The notes under the pieces were generated by a model that saw nothing but the letters and a program-made list of their open reading frames with translations, did not search any database and had not been told where the DNA came from. This document shows, in pieces, positions 52,079-61,250 of a DNA stretch of 64,000 bases; positions within the stretch are counted from its first letter, which is position 1, and each line of letters begins with the position of its first letter. This DNA comes from Gloeotrichia echinulata CP02 (lineage in GTDB: Bacteria > Cyanobacteriota > Cyanobacteriia > Cyanobacteriales > Nostocaceae): contig CP051187.1 of assembly GCA_038087035.1 (NCBI GenBank), positions 4,221,001 through 4,285,000 on the forward strand. The letters run 5' to 3'. A program made the translations under genes and the position numbers.

Positions 52079-52140
52079 GGGACACAACGACCGCTCAGTG
52101 CATCGCTGGGGACACAACGACCGCTCAGTGCATCGCTGGG
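52079..52140. repeat. 30-bp direct tandem repeat upstream of rnhB
   Basis: GGGGACACAACGACCGCTCA plus GTGCATCGCT occurs twice without a gap, bordered by GGGGACTGGG pieces. It lies in the rnhB leader. Confidence 0.85.
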
Positions 52141-52251
52141 GACTGGGTTACAAGTCTTATTGTGTCTAGGTTTTATCATCAGTTAATGTCCTAAGCACTT
52201 TGGCGGTTGCTATATACCAATTCAAAAAATCTTTGCAACACATCGATAATC

Positions 52252-52281
52252 CGTAGGGGCGCAAGGCCTTGCGCCCCTACG
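52252..52281. repeat. Dispersed palindrome GGGGCGCAAGGCCTTGCGCCCC
   Basis: A perfect palindrome flanked by GTA/TAC; the right flank (GATCTGTGGTTCAAAT, AATGAAAATTGCTGTAA) is shared with the copy at 9764. Confidence 0.8.
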
Positions 52282-52326
52282 AAGATCTGTGGTTCAAATG
52301 AATGAAAATTGCTGTAACAAATTTTG

Positions 52327-52359
52327 GAGGTAGTTCCTTTGCGACGAAGGAACTACCTC
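52327..52359 (-). terminator. Terminator-like hairpin downstream of rne
   Basis: GAGGTAGTTCCTT pairs perfectly with AAGGAACTACCTC across a 7-nt loop, 28 bp beyond the rne stop codon. The T-tract on the minus strand is weak, but the stem is strong. Confidence 0.65.
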
Positions 52360-52386
52360 ACAAAAAGTAATTGTGAATTACTGAGT

Positions 52387-54471
52387 TTAACTGTCTTCCA
52401 TGTTAGAGGAAATGTCGTTCAGAGCAGAGGAGCGACGACGACGACGACGGTTAGCAGTGCTAATGCTATTCGCTTCATTTTCGTCTGTGATTTCAGCCGG
52501 ACTTGGTGGCTCAATTGTTTCTTCGGGGAAGAAAGATTTTGGTTTTAGCTCAACTTGTGGTGGAGGTATTTTGACTGGGGTAACTTCAATGGGTGTTCTT
52601 TCAGTGGTAATGGAGTCTGAGGTTAATTCAGTTGGCGTAGTCGAAACTTGTCCTGGCTGGACAACATTAATAATCACCGATTTAGTATTTTTTACCTCCC
52701 GATTCAAACGCACCAGGGGCGAAATTCCCATTAAAGCAAAAACATCCTGTTCATCTCCTGTCATTTCTACAGAGACAATTTCCGGTGGTTCTACCACTGG
52801 TTTAACCGGCTCTGCTTTGGTAATTTTAGTGCGTTCTGTCCTGTCACTCCAGGTAGGTTTGCCCAGGGTGGGTGGTGGTATTTCTGGTGTTGGTGTTAGT
52901 TCTACTTCAGCATCAAGGTCTAAGTCTGGCTCGTTGATAAAAGCTAGTGGATTGGTCAAAATCCGAGGTTCATCTTTACCATTTGCGCCATTGATACCAA
53001 TGCGACTACGGCGGGTACGGGTACGGCGCTTATTGTTATCGCTCAGTTCTTGATAGCTGGGATGATTAATGAGATTGAGGGCACTCAAGTCAGAGTCAGG
53101 ATCGAAGGTTTCCCCAAATCCCTCATAAGTATCCCGTGGTTCTGACACACGGGACACGGGCATACGTGGTTCTCTATGAGATACCGATACCAAACGTTCT
53201 GGAATTTCTGCTGGTGTTGGTAAACGGCTTTCATTTTCTCCAGGTAGCCGCACGGTGTGACCTAAACCGCCACAGGCCGGACAAGTATCGCCAAATAATT
53301 CGTAAATGTTTTGGCCTTGACGCTTGCGGGTAAGTTCGACTAATCCCAGTTCGGTGAGTTGGGCTATCTGGGGACGAGCCTTGTCTGCTTTGAGTGCTTT
53401 GTTAAAATGCTCCAGGACTTGGAGTTGGTCGCGTCGGGATTCCATATCAATAAAATCAACGACGATGACCCCAGCGATATTTCGCAGTCGCAGCTGGCGG
53501 GCAATTTCTGTAGCAGCTTCGCAGTTAGTCCACAGTACCGTTTCTCTGGCGGTTGCCGATCGCGTGAAGGAACCAGAGTTGACATCGATCACCGTTAATG
53601 CTTCTGTTGGCTCAATAATGATGTAACCCCCAGAAGGTAAATCTACCCTGGGTTTGAGCGCTTCACGAATCGCAGCATTGATCCGGAAGTATTCTAAAAT
53701 CGATGAGCGATCGCGATGATGGTCAATCAGCAATCCTTGCGGTGTCTGTCCGCCACTCCAGTTCTGTAAATACTGCTTCACCCGCTTCAAACCAGTACTC
53801 GAATCGACGACAATTCGATTCACATCGCCGCCGTACATATCCCGCAGGACGCGCTGAATAAAGTCATCGTCCCGGTTGAGCAAAGCCGGCGCACGGGTGG
53901 AATGGGCTTCGAGTTGAATCGCTTCCCATTGCTTTTGCAGGACTTCTAAATCTTCAATAATTGCCTCTTCTGGTTTGCCTTCTGCTTCTGTGCGAACCAG
54001 TAAACCCATCCCTGCTGGTTTGATCAAAATTGCCAAAGCCCGCAAGCGGTTGCGCTCGCTTTCACTCTTAATCCGTCGGGATAAGTTTACACCCCTACCA
54101 TAGGGCATCAGCACTACGTAGCGTCCGGGTAAGGTGATGTTACCTGTGAGCCTTGGGCCTTTACTCCCCGTTGGCTCTTTCATCACCTGCACCAGGACTT
54201 TTTGTTGTGGTGCTAATAATTCTGTAATTGCTGCGGCTGTGCGCTTCAGCTTCAATGGACCCAAGTCAGTTACATGAATAAAGCCATTCCGCTCTGGGTC
54301 GCCGATATTGACAAATGCGGCATCTATCCCTGGTAAGACATTTTCTACTACCCCTAAGTAAATATCACCTATTTGGTGATGTCCTGTGGCAACCACAAGT
54401 TCTTGAATTTGATCTTCGGAAAATACTGCAGCAATTTGATGCTGTTCCGCGATGATAATTTGCTTTGGCAT
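52387..54471 (-). CDS. rne: Ribonuclease E/G
   Basis: 694 residues, the compact cyanobacterial form. An S1 domain covers about 36-120. The DNase-I-like catalytic site has Asp296 (VIDVNSGSF) and Asp339/342 (VVDFIDME). The zinc link is Cys397-x-x-Cys400 (CPACGGLGH). The C-terminal about 280 residues are disordered, Pro- and acid-rich, and include RRRRRRSSA near the end, the nonapeptide reported to bind PNPase in cyanobacteria. The enzyme begins mRNA decay and processes rRNA. It lies 3' of a radical-SAM gene on the same strand but 1.4 kb away, so it probably has its own long leader, a feature linked to autoregulation in other bacteria. Confidence 0.96.
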   Translation of the reverse strand: MPKQIIIAEQHQIAAVFSEDQIQELVVATGHHQIGDIYLGVVENVLPGIDAAFVNIGDPERNGFIHVTDLGPLKLKRTAAAITELLAPQQKVLVQVMKEPTGSKGPRLTGNITLPGRYVVLMPYGRGVNLSRRIKSESERNRLRALAILIKPAGMGLLVRTEAEGKPEEAIIEDLEVLQKQWEAIQLEAHSTRAPALLNRDDDFIQRVLRDMYGGDVNRIVVDSSTGLKRVKQYLQNWSGGQTPQGLLIDHHRDRSSILEYFRINAAIREALKPRVDLPSGGYIIIEPTEALTVIDVNSGSFTRSATARETVLWTNCEAATEIARQLRLRNIAGVIVVDFIDMESRRDQLQVLEHFNKALKADKARPQIAQLTELGLVELTRKRQGQNIYELFGDTCPACGGLGHTVRLPGENESRLPTPAEIPERLVSVSHREPRMPVSRVSEPRDTYEGFGETFDPDSDLSALNLINHPSYQELSDNNKRRTRTRRSRIGINGANGKDEPRILTNPLAFINEPDLDLDAEVELTPTPEIPPPTLGKPTWSDRTERTKITKAEPVKPVVEPPEIVSVEMTGDEQDVFALMGISPLVRLNREVKNTKSVIINVVQPGQVSTTPTELTSDSITTERTPIEVTPVKIPPPQVELKPKSFFPEETIEPPSPAEITDENEANSISTANRRRRRRSSALNDISSNMEDS

Positions 54472-55859
54472 TCAATTCCCTCAAAAATTGGCAGCAGCAT
54501 AGGGGATTAGGAGAGCTACTTTTATGCCTCTGATGTCTACTGAATCCCTCAAACAGCGCTGCTAGTAATAAAAATTGCGAATCTGAGCTTTAAAGTTAAA
54601 GAGCTATTGAGGCTGTGATTGCGTTTACACGCCTGATGATTACAAAACGGCGACTTGTTGTTTAACCAGTTCAATCAACCAGCCGTGGTTGATTTTTGAT
54701 CCTATACCGTTACATAAGACCTATTCATAACTACTCACAAATAGACAAATCTACTCATGTTATGTAGTTTGATGCTTACTTCCTGATACCCTGCGGGAAC
54801 GCTAAGAGCGAACATTCTGGCAACGTCGGCGTTAACCAGTCCACAGGCTAAAACTGTCTAACTGACAGCTTGACTCAAATTGATTGCTGCGTTTAAATCT
54901 CGGTCAATCATCAAGCCGCAGTTACCCTTACCAAAGGGAGTCCTAGCTTAAAAATAGAGACTGACGACTAGGGACTGGGGACTAGTACCGCTGTGCGGAA
55001 TGCAAAATTCAAACTTCAAAAAGCTTGCTTCATCAGCTTTTTGCCTATTTTGAATGGAATCTTTATTTCCACCGTGCTGTACTTGACTTCTCTTAACAAT
55101 CTACTCCCTTGATTTGAGTAAGCTGGCGTTATATAAGTGAGATTTTGATTTGTGAAGGTTGGATTTGAAAGCAACCCCCTAGAGTTGTGAAGAAAAATAA
55201 ACTACATCTGTTTTCCCTGCCCCGAATTTTAGCTTAGGGTGATACTCAGCAAAGCCACTGGCTAGACAACTCCAGTCACATAAGCTACACGAACTTGATT
55301 TCCCATAGGGTTACAAGTCTCTTCACCAAGGTACTGGCTCCTCATTACTGAGCTATGCCAGTTACGTCTACTGTCCAAGACTCTGTGCGTAGCTAGCTCA
55401 AGCGTAGGAAAATCGGGGAACCCGGTAGATCCTCCAGAGCAAAACCCCCATCGCTCTTGGCGTCTCCCGTGGGAAAAGACCTGATTGCCTCTCCTGAGCG
55501 AGACGCTACGCTAACACCAACGCACTGGCTCTTCAGCACTAATCTGGATTAGGCATTTAGCAGTTGTTTGAAAAAGCATAGAGTTAGAGAAGCCTTGGCT
55601 TGTCTGTTGTTAGTTACTGATTCACAAGCTAGCTTTAGAGAGAGTGTGTTCTGTAAATCTGCCACAGGTTGTCTGGGATAAAATCCTAGAAGTTTCACTC
55701 TAATATCTTTGCTTATGCCCCCTGATAGGGTAGTGAACCAGCTCATTCAATGCAGCGCCAGAAAATTTCTCTTCTCTTTATTCTAACGCAACCTTGCTAA
55801 AAATCAATTCCCATGATGTCCAAAACTAGGGCAACTACTAGCAAGTTGCCCTTAAAGGA
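54472..55859. other. 1.4-kb region without intact genes, including a decayed tnpB
   Basis: Holds a tnpB fragment (54735-54945), short palindromic dispersed fragments (ACTAGTACCGCTGTGCGGAA; GCGAGACGCTACGCTAAC) and no intact gene. A 65-codon minus-strand frame at 55549-55746 has no recognisable family. Part of the upstream half may be the long rne leader. Confidence 0.45.
54735..54945 (-). pseudogene. tnpB 3' fragment (IS200/IS605 remnant)
   Basis: Minus-strand translation gives GNCGLMIDRDLNAAINLSQA, the last zinc-finger/RuvC block of a Cys-containing TnpB, then VS-stop. The same frame continues after the TAG as VLACGLVNADVARMFALSVP to a TGA at 54735, a typical TnpB tail. Everything upstream is lost. 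It belongs to a different branch from the intact tnpB at 50040. Confidence 0.75.
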
Positions 55860-58604
55860 TTATATCCCCAAAACTAGCCGATTGCGGTGGATGTGCAGGA
55901 GTTGAAATTCTGCCAAGTCCAAGCAGAGACTGTCTATATTTGGAACTTCAAGCGCCACTATTTCTAGCATAGACAATATTTGTTCAGGACGCAAGACCAA
56001 TCCGTCGTGCCGACAACTACCCATGTAACGCAGGACAGATGTAGAGTAGGCAATGCTAGTATTGGTTGCTACTAATTCCAACTCAAATAAGCGCTCGCGC
56101 AGATTTACTAATCGGCTCTTACCTGACTTGGTTGTTTGCTCAGACCAGATTTCGTCTTTGGCTTGAATTGCATCAATCCAATTTTGCCATTGTGCAGGTG
56201 TTACCTCCCTCAGTGCTGCCACGGTAATCAAATATTCAGCTGTTTCAATTATTTGGTTAGCTGCCGGAGATTTTAAATCTATCTGTTCCACATTATATAT
56301 AGGTATGTCTGTGGGCAGTTCCCGCGCCAGATGTTGGGCGAAAGTTTCCACATCCACTGGTCCTGATAATTCAAAATCAACAATTTCACCGCTGCTGGTG
56401 GCTCCCAATGTCAAAGCACTGGCTATACAAATCCGGGGATTCGGATGAAACCCACCACTAAAAGCAATTGGTAAACTTGCTCGTCGTATCACCCGGTCAA
56501 ACAGGCGCATCAAATCTAGGTGACTCACCAAAGCCATATCGCCCTGCTTGCCAAACCAGACGCGCACCCGCTGTACCTTGGTTGTATTGGGGACAAAATC
56601 GCCTGCAAATGGGGGAACTGGCGGCGGTTCAATGACAATATTGTGACCAAAATCTGTGCCGCAGACCCCACAGTGAGAACAACCCTCAAAAGAGCAGTCT
56701 GGTACTGTTGCGGCTTCTAGGGCACGTTGCAGGTCTTCTTTGAGCCACTTTTTATCAATTCCCGTGTCGATGTGGTCCCAGGGTAAGGGAGCATCCAGAG
56801 AGTGAGGAGTCAGGAGTGAGGAATTAGGGTTTGGAGGTTGGGTATTCTCCCCTTGTTCCCTGGACTCCTGGTCTTTTGTCTGTGACTCATCTACATAAAA
56901 CAGATTCCATTCGCCGTTTTCTACTAGGCGATATTTCCAATCTAAACCGGCTTCGGCGATCGCCGACCCCCAAGCTGCAAAAGCCTGGTCTATATTGTCA
57001 TACCAGGAATCCATCCCTGCGCCCAATTCCCAGGCGCGTTGCAGCACCTTACCTAAACTGCGATCGCCCCGGCCAATGAAGTCTTCCATTGCCGAAATTC
57101 TGACATCTGTAAAATTTACCTTGACTCCCTTCATCCGCCGGAATTCTTGCCGCAACAGGTGTTGCTTGCGCTTAAATTCCGTTGTAGAAACTGAGTGCCA
57201 TTGAAAGGGTGTATGGGGTTTGGGTGTAAAGTTAGAAATAGTTAAATTAAAGTTGAGGGGTTTTCTCCCATTTAAGCGACATTGACGCTGGAGCCAGTTT
57301 ACGGTTTCGGCAATGCCCAAAACATCGGCATCTGTCTCACCTGGTAAACCGATCATAAAATATAATTTTATTTTATCCCAGCCTTTTTCCCAAGCTGTTT
57401 TTACTCCCCGCAATAATTCTTCATTGGTCAAACCCTTGTTCACGATGTCCCGCATCCGCTGGGTTCCTGCTTCTGGGGCAAAGGTTAGCCCCCCTTGTCT
57501 TGTCCCACCAAGGATGTTAGCGATATTTTCATCAAATCTGTCTACCCGTTGACTGGGTAGAGTCAAGGAAATATTTTCATTTTTTAAGCGATTTTTAATT
57601 TCCATCCCCACGGCTGGTAGGGATAAATAATCTGAACAACTCAGGGACAGCAGGGAAAACTCATTGTAACCAGTGTCTCGCATTCCCTGTTCAATCGCTG
57701 CCACCACCTGATCTGGTTCGACATCCCGTGCTGGTCGGGTGAGCATTCCCGGTTGACAGAAGCGACAACCGCGAGTGCAACCGCGCCGAATTTCAATTGT
57801 CAGGCGGTCATGTACCGTTTCTACATAGGGAACCAGCCCAATGGAATAAGCGGGTATGGGGGTAGCAACCCGCCGCAGAATGCGTTTTGGCACATCTGGG
57901 CGATTGGGATGAACTGAGCCATCCTCTGCCATGTCATAAAATTGGGGGACATATACCCCTGGTATCTGTGCCAAATCCAGCAATAATTCTTGCTGGGTTA
58001 ATCCGGCTTGTTTCCCTAATTCCAATACTAAGCCAATTTCTGGCAGCAATTCCTCACCATCCCCTAGGGCGAAAAAGTCCAAAAAGTCGGCATAGGGTTC
58101 AGGATTGGATGTTGCTGTCTGTCCGCCGGCGAAAATTAATGGATAGGAAGTAGAGGGGGGGAGTGAAGAATTACTTTGTCTTTTGGCTTCTGCAGAACGC
58201 CTCTTTTGCCATGTTAGGGGTATCCCTGCTAAATCCAACATTTCGAGAATGTTGGTTGCGCCTAGTTCATAACTGAGGCTAAACCCTAAAATATCAAAGT
58301 CTGTCAGCGATCGCTTTGACTCTACAGCAAACAGCGGTGTATTGGTTGACCGCAGTTTATCCGCCAGGTCTTTTCCTGGTAGGTAAGCGCGATCGCATAA
58401 TTGGCGCGGTTGGGCATTCAAGATGTTATAGAGGATGATATGCCCTAAATTCGATGCTCCGACTTCATACACTTCTGGGTAAGTTAACACCCAGCGTATT
58501 GATGCCGTATCCCAAGGCTTGTGAACGGACAGTAGCTCGTTACCTAGGTAACGCGCTGGCTTTAAAATATCCGATGTTATTAATTTTTCTACTGCAACAG
58601 TCAC
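55860..58604 (-). CDS. Radical-SAM protein of the TIGR03960 type fused to a DUF2344 (TIGR03936) domain
   Basis: 914 residues. Residues about 1-130 form a B12-binding-like fold (YEVGASNLGHIILYNILNAQ). The radical SAM core has Cys276, Cys280 and Cys283 in RRGCTRGCRFCQPG, holding a 4Fe-4S cluster. A zinc-type C-x-x-C set (CSFEGCSHCGVCG) lies at about 655-667. Residues about 695-905 are DUF2344 (VWFGKQGDMALVSHLDLMRLF). In Firmicutes the two parts are separate genes next to rng/rne; here they are fused and rne is the next recognised gene on the same strand. The reaction is unknown; a link to RNA modification or decay is inferred from this conserved neighbourhood. Confidence 0.93.
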   Translation of the reverse strand: MTVAVEKLITSDILKPARYLGNELLSVHKPWDTASIRWVLTYPEVYEVGASNLGHIILYNILNAQPRQLCDRAYLPGKDLADKLRSTNTPLFAVESKRSLTDFDILGFSLSYELGATNILEMLDLAGIPLTWQKRRSAEAKRQSNSSLPPSTSYPLIFAGGQTATSNPEPYADFLDFFALGDGEELLPEIGLVLELGKQAGLTQQELLLDLAQIPGVYVPQFYDMAEDGSVHPNRPDVPKRILRRVATPIPAYSIGLVPYVETVHDRLTIEIRRGCTRGCRFCQPGMLTRPARDVEPDQVVAAIEQGMRDTGYNEFSLLSLSCSDYLSLPAVGMEIKNRLKNENISLTLPSQRVDRFDENIANILGGTRQGGLTFAPEAGTQRMRDIVNKGLTNEELLRGVKTAWEKGWDKIKLYFMIGLPGETDADVLGIAETVNWLQRQCRLNGRKPLNFNLTISNFTPKPHTPFQWHSVSTTEFKRKQHLLRQEFRRMKGVKVNFTDVRISAMEDFIGRGDRSLGKVLQRAWELGAGMDSWYDNIDQAFAAWGSAIAEAGLDWKYRLVENGEWNLFYVDESQTKDQESREQGENTQPPNPNSSLLTPHSLDAPLPWDHIDTGIDKKWLKEDLQRALEAATVPDCSFEGCSHCGVCGTDFGHNIVIEPPPVPPFAGDFVPNTTKVQRVRVWFGKQGDMALVSHLDLMRLFDRVIRRASLPIAFSGGFHPNPRICIASALTLGATSSGEIVDFELSGPVDVETFAQHLARELPTDIPIYNVEQIDLKSPAANQIIETAEYLITVAALREVTPAQWQNWIDAIQAKDEIWSEQTTKSGKSRLVNLRERLFELELVATNTSIAYSTSVLRYMGSCRHDGLVLRPEQILSMLEIVALEVPNIDSLCLDLAEFQLLHIHRNRLVLGI

Positions 58605-59362
58605 TGTGCTATCTTCTAGCTACCTTAATTACAGGCTTCCACTTCTAACCTTAGCATTGATTAGGCCTGTTCACAGAGTTATTCCTTCAGGACTTACGCA
58701 CTAGGCTATTCGTGGAGATAGGCCTTGTGGGCATAGGACATGGGGCATTGGTTAATTTTTCAGAGAAATACCGTCTTGTGTCAACGCTTTAGCTAGCTAT
58801 CGCTGAAATTCCCAGGCATTACAGGCATTTAAAGAGCCTTGTGTCCGAATAACTGTAATTTTTGAATATTTAAGTACCGCTGGCATAAGCACATCCTAAT
58901 TTGAGTGATGGAACTGTAAAGCTTTAATTTAGATTAATCTGAACATAAACTTTGTTTTATAACATCAACCATTTGTCTGAACTGTCTTTGCGGAATCTTT
59001 ATCGCTTTACACCCTCTGTTTAAAGATTGTCATAAATACAGATTAAATCGTATTCATATATACTTTTTTTTCTTGAGAGTTAAAAAACAATCAACATAGA
59101 TAACCCAAGAATAAATCATTCATCCGTAGCCATGCTGATAAAGCCTTCTTGGTATATACTTAAGCTGCTGTAAACTCAATCGAGATTTTCAGTAAATTCC
59201 CTGATTTTCACCTTTGTCATCCACAAATATCATAGGTTGATTGCAAATCATCCGTTTCTTTGAACTGTGATCTAGATCACTGCTATTTCCGCAGCTGGAT
59301 CACTTTTTATACCTAGCCAGATCTTGGATAATTAGTCAAAAATAACAATTGGTTTATTGTTT
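58605..59362. other. Spacer with a CRP-type site
   Basis: Upstream of the radical-SAM gene and the small gene at 59363. It contains the dispersed fragment CAGGACTTACGCACTAGGCT (58688) and a CRP-like palindrome (59266-59281). The middle is AT-rich with no recognised gene. Confidence 0.45.
59266..59281. promoter_or_regulatory. CRP-family binding-site candidate
   Basis: TGTGATCTAGATCACT matches TGTGA-N6-TCACA at 9 of 10 fixed positions and is palindromic over 14 bp. It lies about 82-97 bp before the start of the small gene at 59363, a usual place for activation. Heterocystous cyanobacteria have cAMP receptor proteins (AnCrpA/B) with this consensus. Binding is inferred. Confidence 0.5.
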
Positions 59363-59560
59363 ATGAAAACGAGATACGCTATTCGTCAATTGGTAGAAAA
59401 AGCTCTTGACATTAAAAAATTAACTCCCGAAATAGAAAATGAAATCAACTCAGAATTAACCGCAACTGGTTATATATCTGACGTTGACTATGAGGCATTA
59501 GAATTATTAATGGCAGAGATGGATGCTGGTCGAATTCAGTTGGTTCCTAGTTTAGGATAA
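59363..59560 (+). CDS. Small acidic protein of unknown function
   Basis: 65 residues from ATG 59363 (MKTRYAIRQLVEKALDI). It is helical, with an acidic second half (EIENEINSELTATGYISDVDYEALELLMAEMDAG). No cysteine, signal or membrane segment. Composition and length resemble small conserved cyanobacterial proteins, but no named family was recognised. A CRP-like site lies upstream. Confidence 0.6.
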   Translation: MKTRYAIRQLVEKALDIKKLTPEIENEINSELTATGYISDVDYEALELLMAEMDAGRIQLVPSLG

Positions 59561-59600
59561 CTATGTCGGTGCAAATAAAATTCACTCTTTACAGCACGGC

Positions 59601-59710
59601 GTTAATAAACCACCCATGAGGAACGTTACAAACCCTGAAAAAAAGGTAATGACGAATTCCGTTGACGTAGCAGGGCGTAACCCATGACGAATTACACGCA
59701 GCGGTACTAG
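59601..59710. repeat. Dispersed repeat ending GCAGCGGTACTAG
   Basis: Matches 36985-37080 (AATAAACCACCCATGAG, CAAACCCTGAAAAAAAGGTAA, GCAGCGGTACTAG) with an inserted GACGAATTCC-type segment. Confidence 0.65.
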
Positions 59711-59804
59711 GATGGCGTGATTTGTCCTTTCCCAGGGGAGCAGGGGTAGTTAATCAAGGTAATAACTGCAGCACCGATAACTACAGCAATCACATAACTG
59801 GTAT

Positions 59805-60140
59805 TTATTGGTATGCTTGCCAGAGTTGGTGAATAAACTGATGGAGTTGCTGTTTGGCTGCGGAGTCGGGTTCAGCCTTTGGTGGTTTGGCAAACAGCTG
59901 AGTCAAAATTGTAATTACTTCTGTATCTAAAGCTGGTCGAAATAAATTCACAGGCCAAAGCAGGTCAGACCCATCTCGCAAGTCAGTGATCAGCGGCGAT
60001 TCTTGGGTGACTGTTACCAGCAGTAACGGACGCACCCAGCACAACTGGCGCTCAACTACAACTTGAATGACTTCTGCATACAGATTCCTGTCGCCATATT
60101 CTAAAGACACAATTTGTCCTGGTTGGAAGTTGAGGCTCAT
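59805..60140 (-). CDS. Uncharacterised conserved-looking protein
   Basis: 111 residues from ATG 60140 (MSLNFQPGQIVSLEYGDRNLYAEVIQVV). The first about 75 residues look like a small beta-barrel (IVSLEYGDRNLYAEVIQVV, WVRPLLLVTV, DLLWPVNLFRP). The C-terminus is helical (QQLHQFIHQLWQAYQ). Its upstream region is a repeat of the TAATCGTAGGGTGCGTGACGC family beginning only a few bases before the start, so the promoter may be affected. Function unknown. Confidence 0.65.
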   Translation of the reverse strand: MSLNFQPGQIVSLEYGDRNLYAEVIQVVVERQLCWVRPLLLVTVTQESPLITDLRDGSDLLWPVNLFRPALDTEVITILTQLFAKPPKAEPDSAAKQQLHQFIHQLWQAYQ

Positions 60141-60146
60141 GTCAAA

Positions 60147-60234
60147 TTTAAACAATGGTGCATGACGCCACAAGTCCTGTAACTGCGTACAATATTTATC
60201 GCAGCGTCACGCATCCGACGATTATTAATGTGCC
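60147..60234. repeat. TAATCGTAGGGTGCGTGACGC-family repeat
   Basis: Carries TTTAAACAATGGTGCATGACG, then ACAATATTTATCGCAGCGTC, then ATTATTAATGTGCC, in the same orientation as the copy at 14937, with several substitutions. Confidence 0.7.
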
Positions 60235-60893
60235 AGTTGCGTAGATCATATAATTTTAAACCTGGTGAAGTACTCCGGCAAGATCCGCTGAAGCCGGAGC
60301 TTCAAAAGAAACAACCATCATCGTTTCGCGTCTCGTTCGCCGTTGCTCTGTTGGGCGTACTCATTACTGAGGAAGCGGAACCAAATCCGGTCTAAGTCTT
60401 ACACAGCGTCTCTGGTATTTCTACCTTTATCTTCTCAAGAGAGAACCCGCGCAGCTATCCGCCTCCCGCAGACAGTTTGATTACTTTTCGTCTTACTCGC
60501 CTTGGATTTACGACAATAGTCAACCAGCTAGGTTTTCAGCTTAAGCGATCTCTGCCGAGTACATACTTTATACCCCAAGGGTGGCCTCTTAGTCATTCGG
60601 GTGGGTCAACAACCATCAATATTGTCTCACAAACAGTGACGATTCCTCAACCATCCCGATCTCTAATCAACCAGCGGTTGATGTCGGCTCAAGATGTTTT
60701 CGTCATCGTCCACTGTCCATCCCCACCTTACTTCGTTGAAGGTGGGGACTTCCGTGATTCCGTTAAAAGGCAACAAAAATTTTTTCTGCTACGGCATTTG
60801 TGAGGAAATGCTATAGAATAGGTCAAGAACTGTGAAGCAAATGCTGAACAGAGCTTCTGTTGTAGTAAATGAACGGGAAAAGAGCAAAGAGCA
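60235..60893. other. Spacer with hairpins, no clear gene
   Basis: Contains TCCGGC-AAGATCCGCTGAA-GCCGGA (about 60271-60295) and the strong hairpin CCCCACCTT / AAGGTGGGG (60721-60747). A 108-codon plus-strand frame at 60477-60803 crosses the hairpin and has no family features. A -10-like TATAGAAT at about 60812 may serve clpS. Confidence 0.4.
60721..60747. repeat. Strong hairpin CCCCACCTT / AAGGTGGGG
   Basis: A 9-bp perfect stem with a 9-nt loop; it resembles the terminal stem of IS200/IS605 right ends, but no tnpB remnant adjoins it. Confidence 0.5.
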
Positions 60894-61175
60894 GTGTCAG
60901 TCGAAACCATTGAGAAGCGTTCCACGTCCCGCAAGCTCGCGCCTCGGTATCGCGTTTTGCTCCATAATGACGACTACAACCCGATGGAGTACGTGGTACA
61001 AGTGCTATTAACCACTGTGCCGAGCCTAACCCAGCCCCAGGCTGTTAGTATCATGATGGAAGCCCATACAAATGGGTTTGCTTTAGTGATTACTTGCGCT
61101 CAGGAACATGCTGAGTTTTATTGCGAAACATTGAAAAGTCATGGTTTGAGCAGCACAATCGAACCTGACGAATAG
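60894..61175 (+). CDS. clpS: ClpS adaptor of Clp protease
   Basis: 93 residues from GTG 60894. ClpS brings N-degron substrates to the ClpC/ClpA-ClpP protease. The family block is YRVLLHNDDYNPMEYVVQVLLTTVPSLTQPQAVSIMMEAHTNGFAL, with the N-degron pocket (NDD, M, H) in place. The N-terminal extension (SVETIEKRSTSRKLAP) is short, as usual. It is a single gene. Confidence 0.93.
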   Translation: MSVETIEKRSTSRKLAPRYRVLLHNDDYNPMEYVVQVLLTTVPSLTQPQAVSIMMEAHTNGFALVITCAQEHAEFYCETLKSHGLSSTIEPDE

Positions 61176-61242
61176 TCATTGGTCATTGGTCATTGGTCAT
61201 TTGTCATTTGTCATTTGTCATTGGTCATTTGTCATTTGTCAA
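61176..61242. repeat. Heptamer array (TCATTGG / TCATTTG)n
   Basis: About nine units starting two codons after the clpS stop. It includes the same TCATTGG unit as the array at 41268. Confidence 0.9.
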
Positions 61243-61250
61243 AATCTGGT

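Noticed and set aside
52400..53053. 217-codon plus-strand frame opposite rne
   Set aside because: It is the antisense of the low-complexity C-terminal region of RNase E; Ser/Val/Gly bias reflects that.
55549..55746. 65-codon minus-strand frame upstream of rne
   Set aside because: Lies in a region of transposon debris with no recognisable domain.
60477..60803. 108-codon plus-strand frame before clpS
   Set aside because: Irregular composition, crosses a strong hairpin and overlaps the probable clpS promoter.
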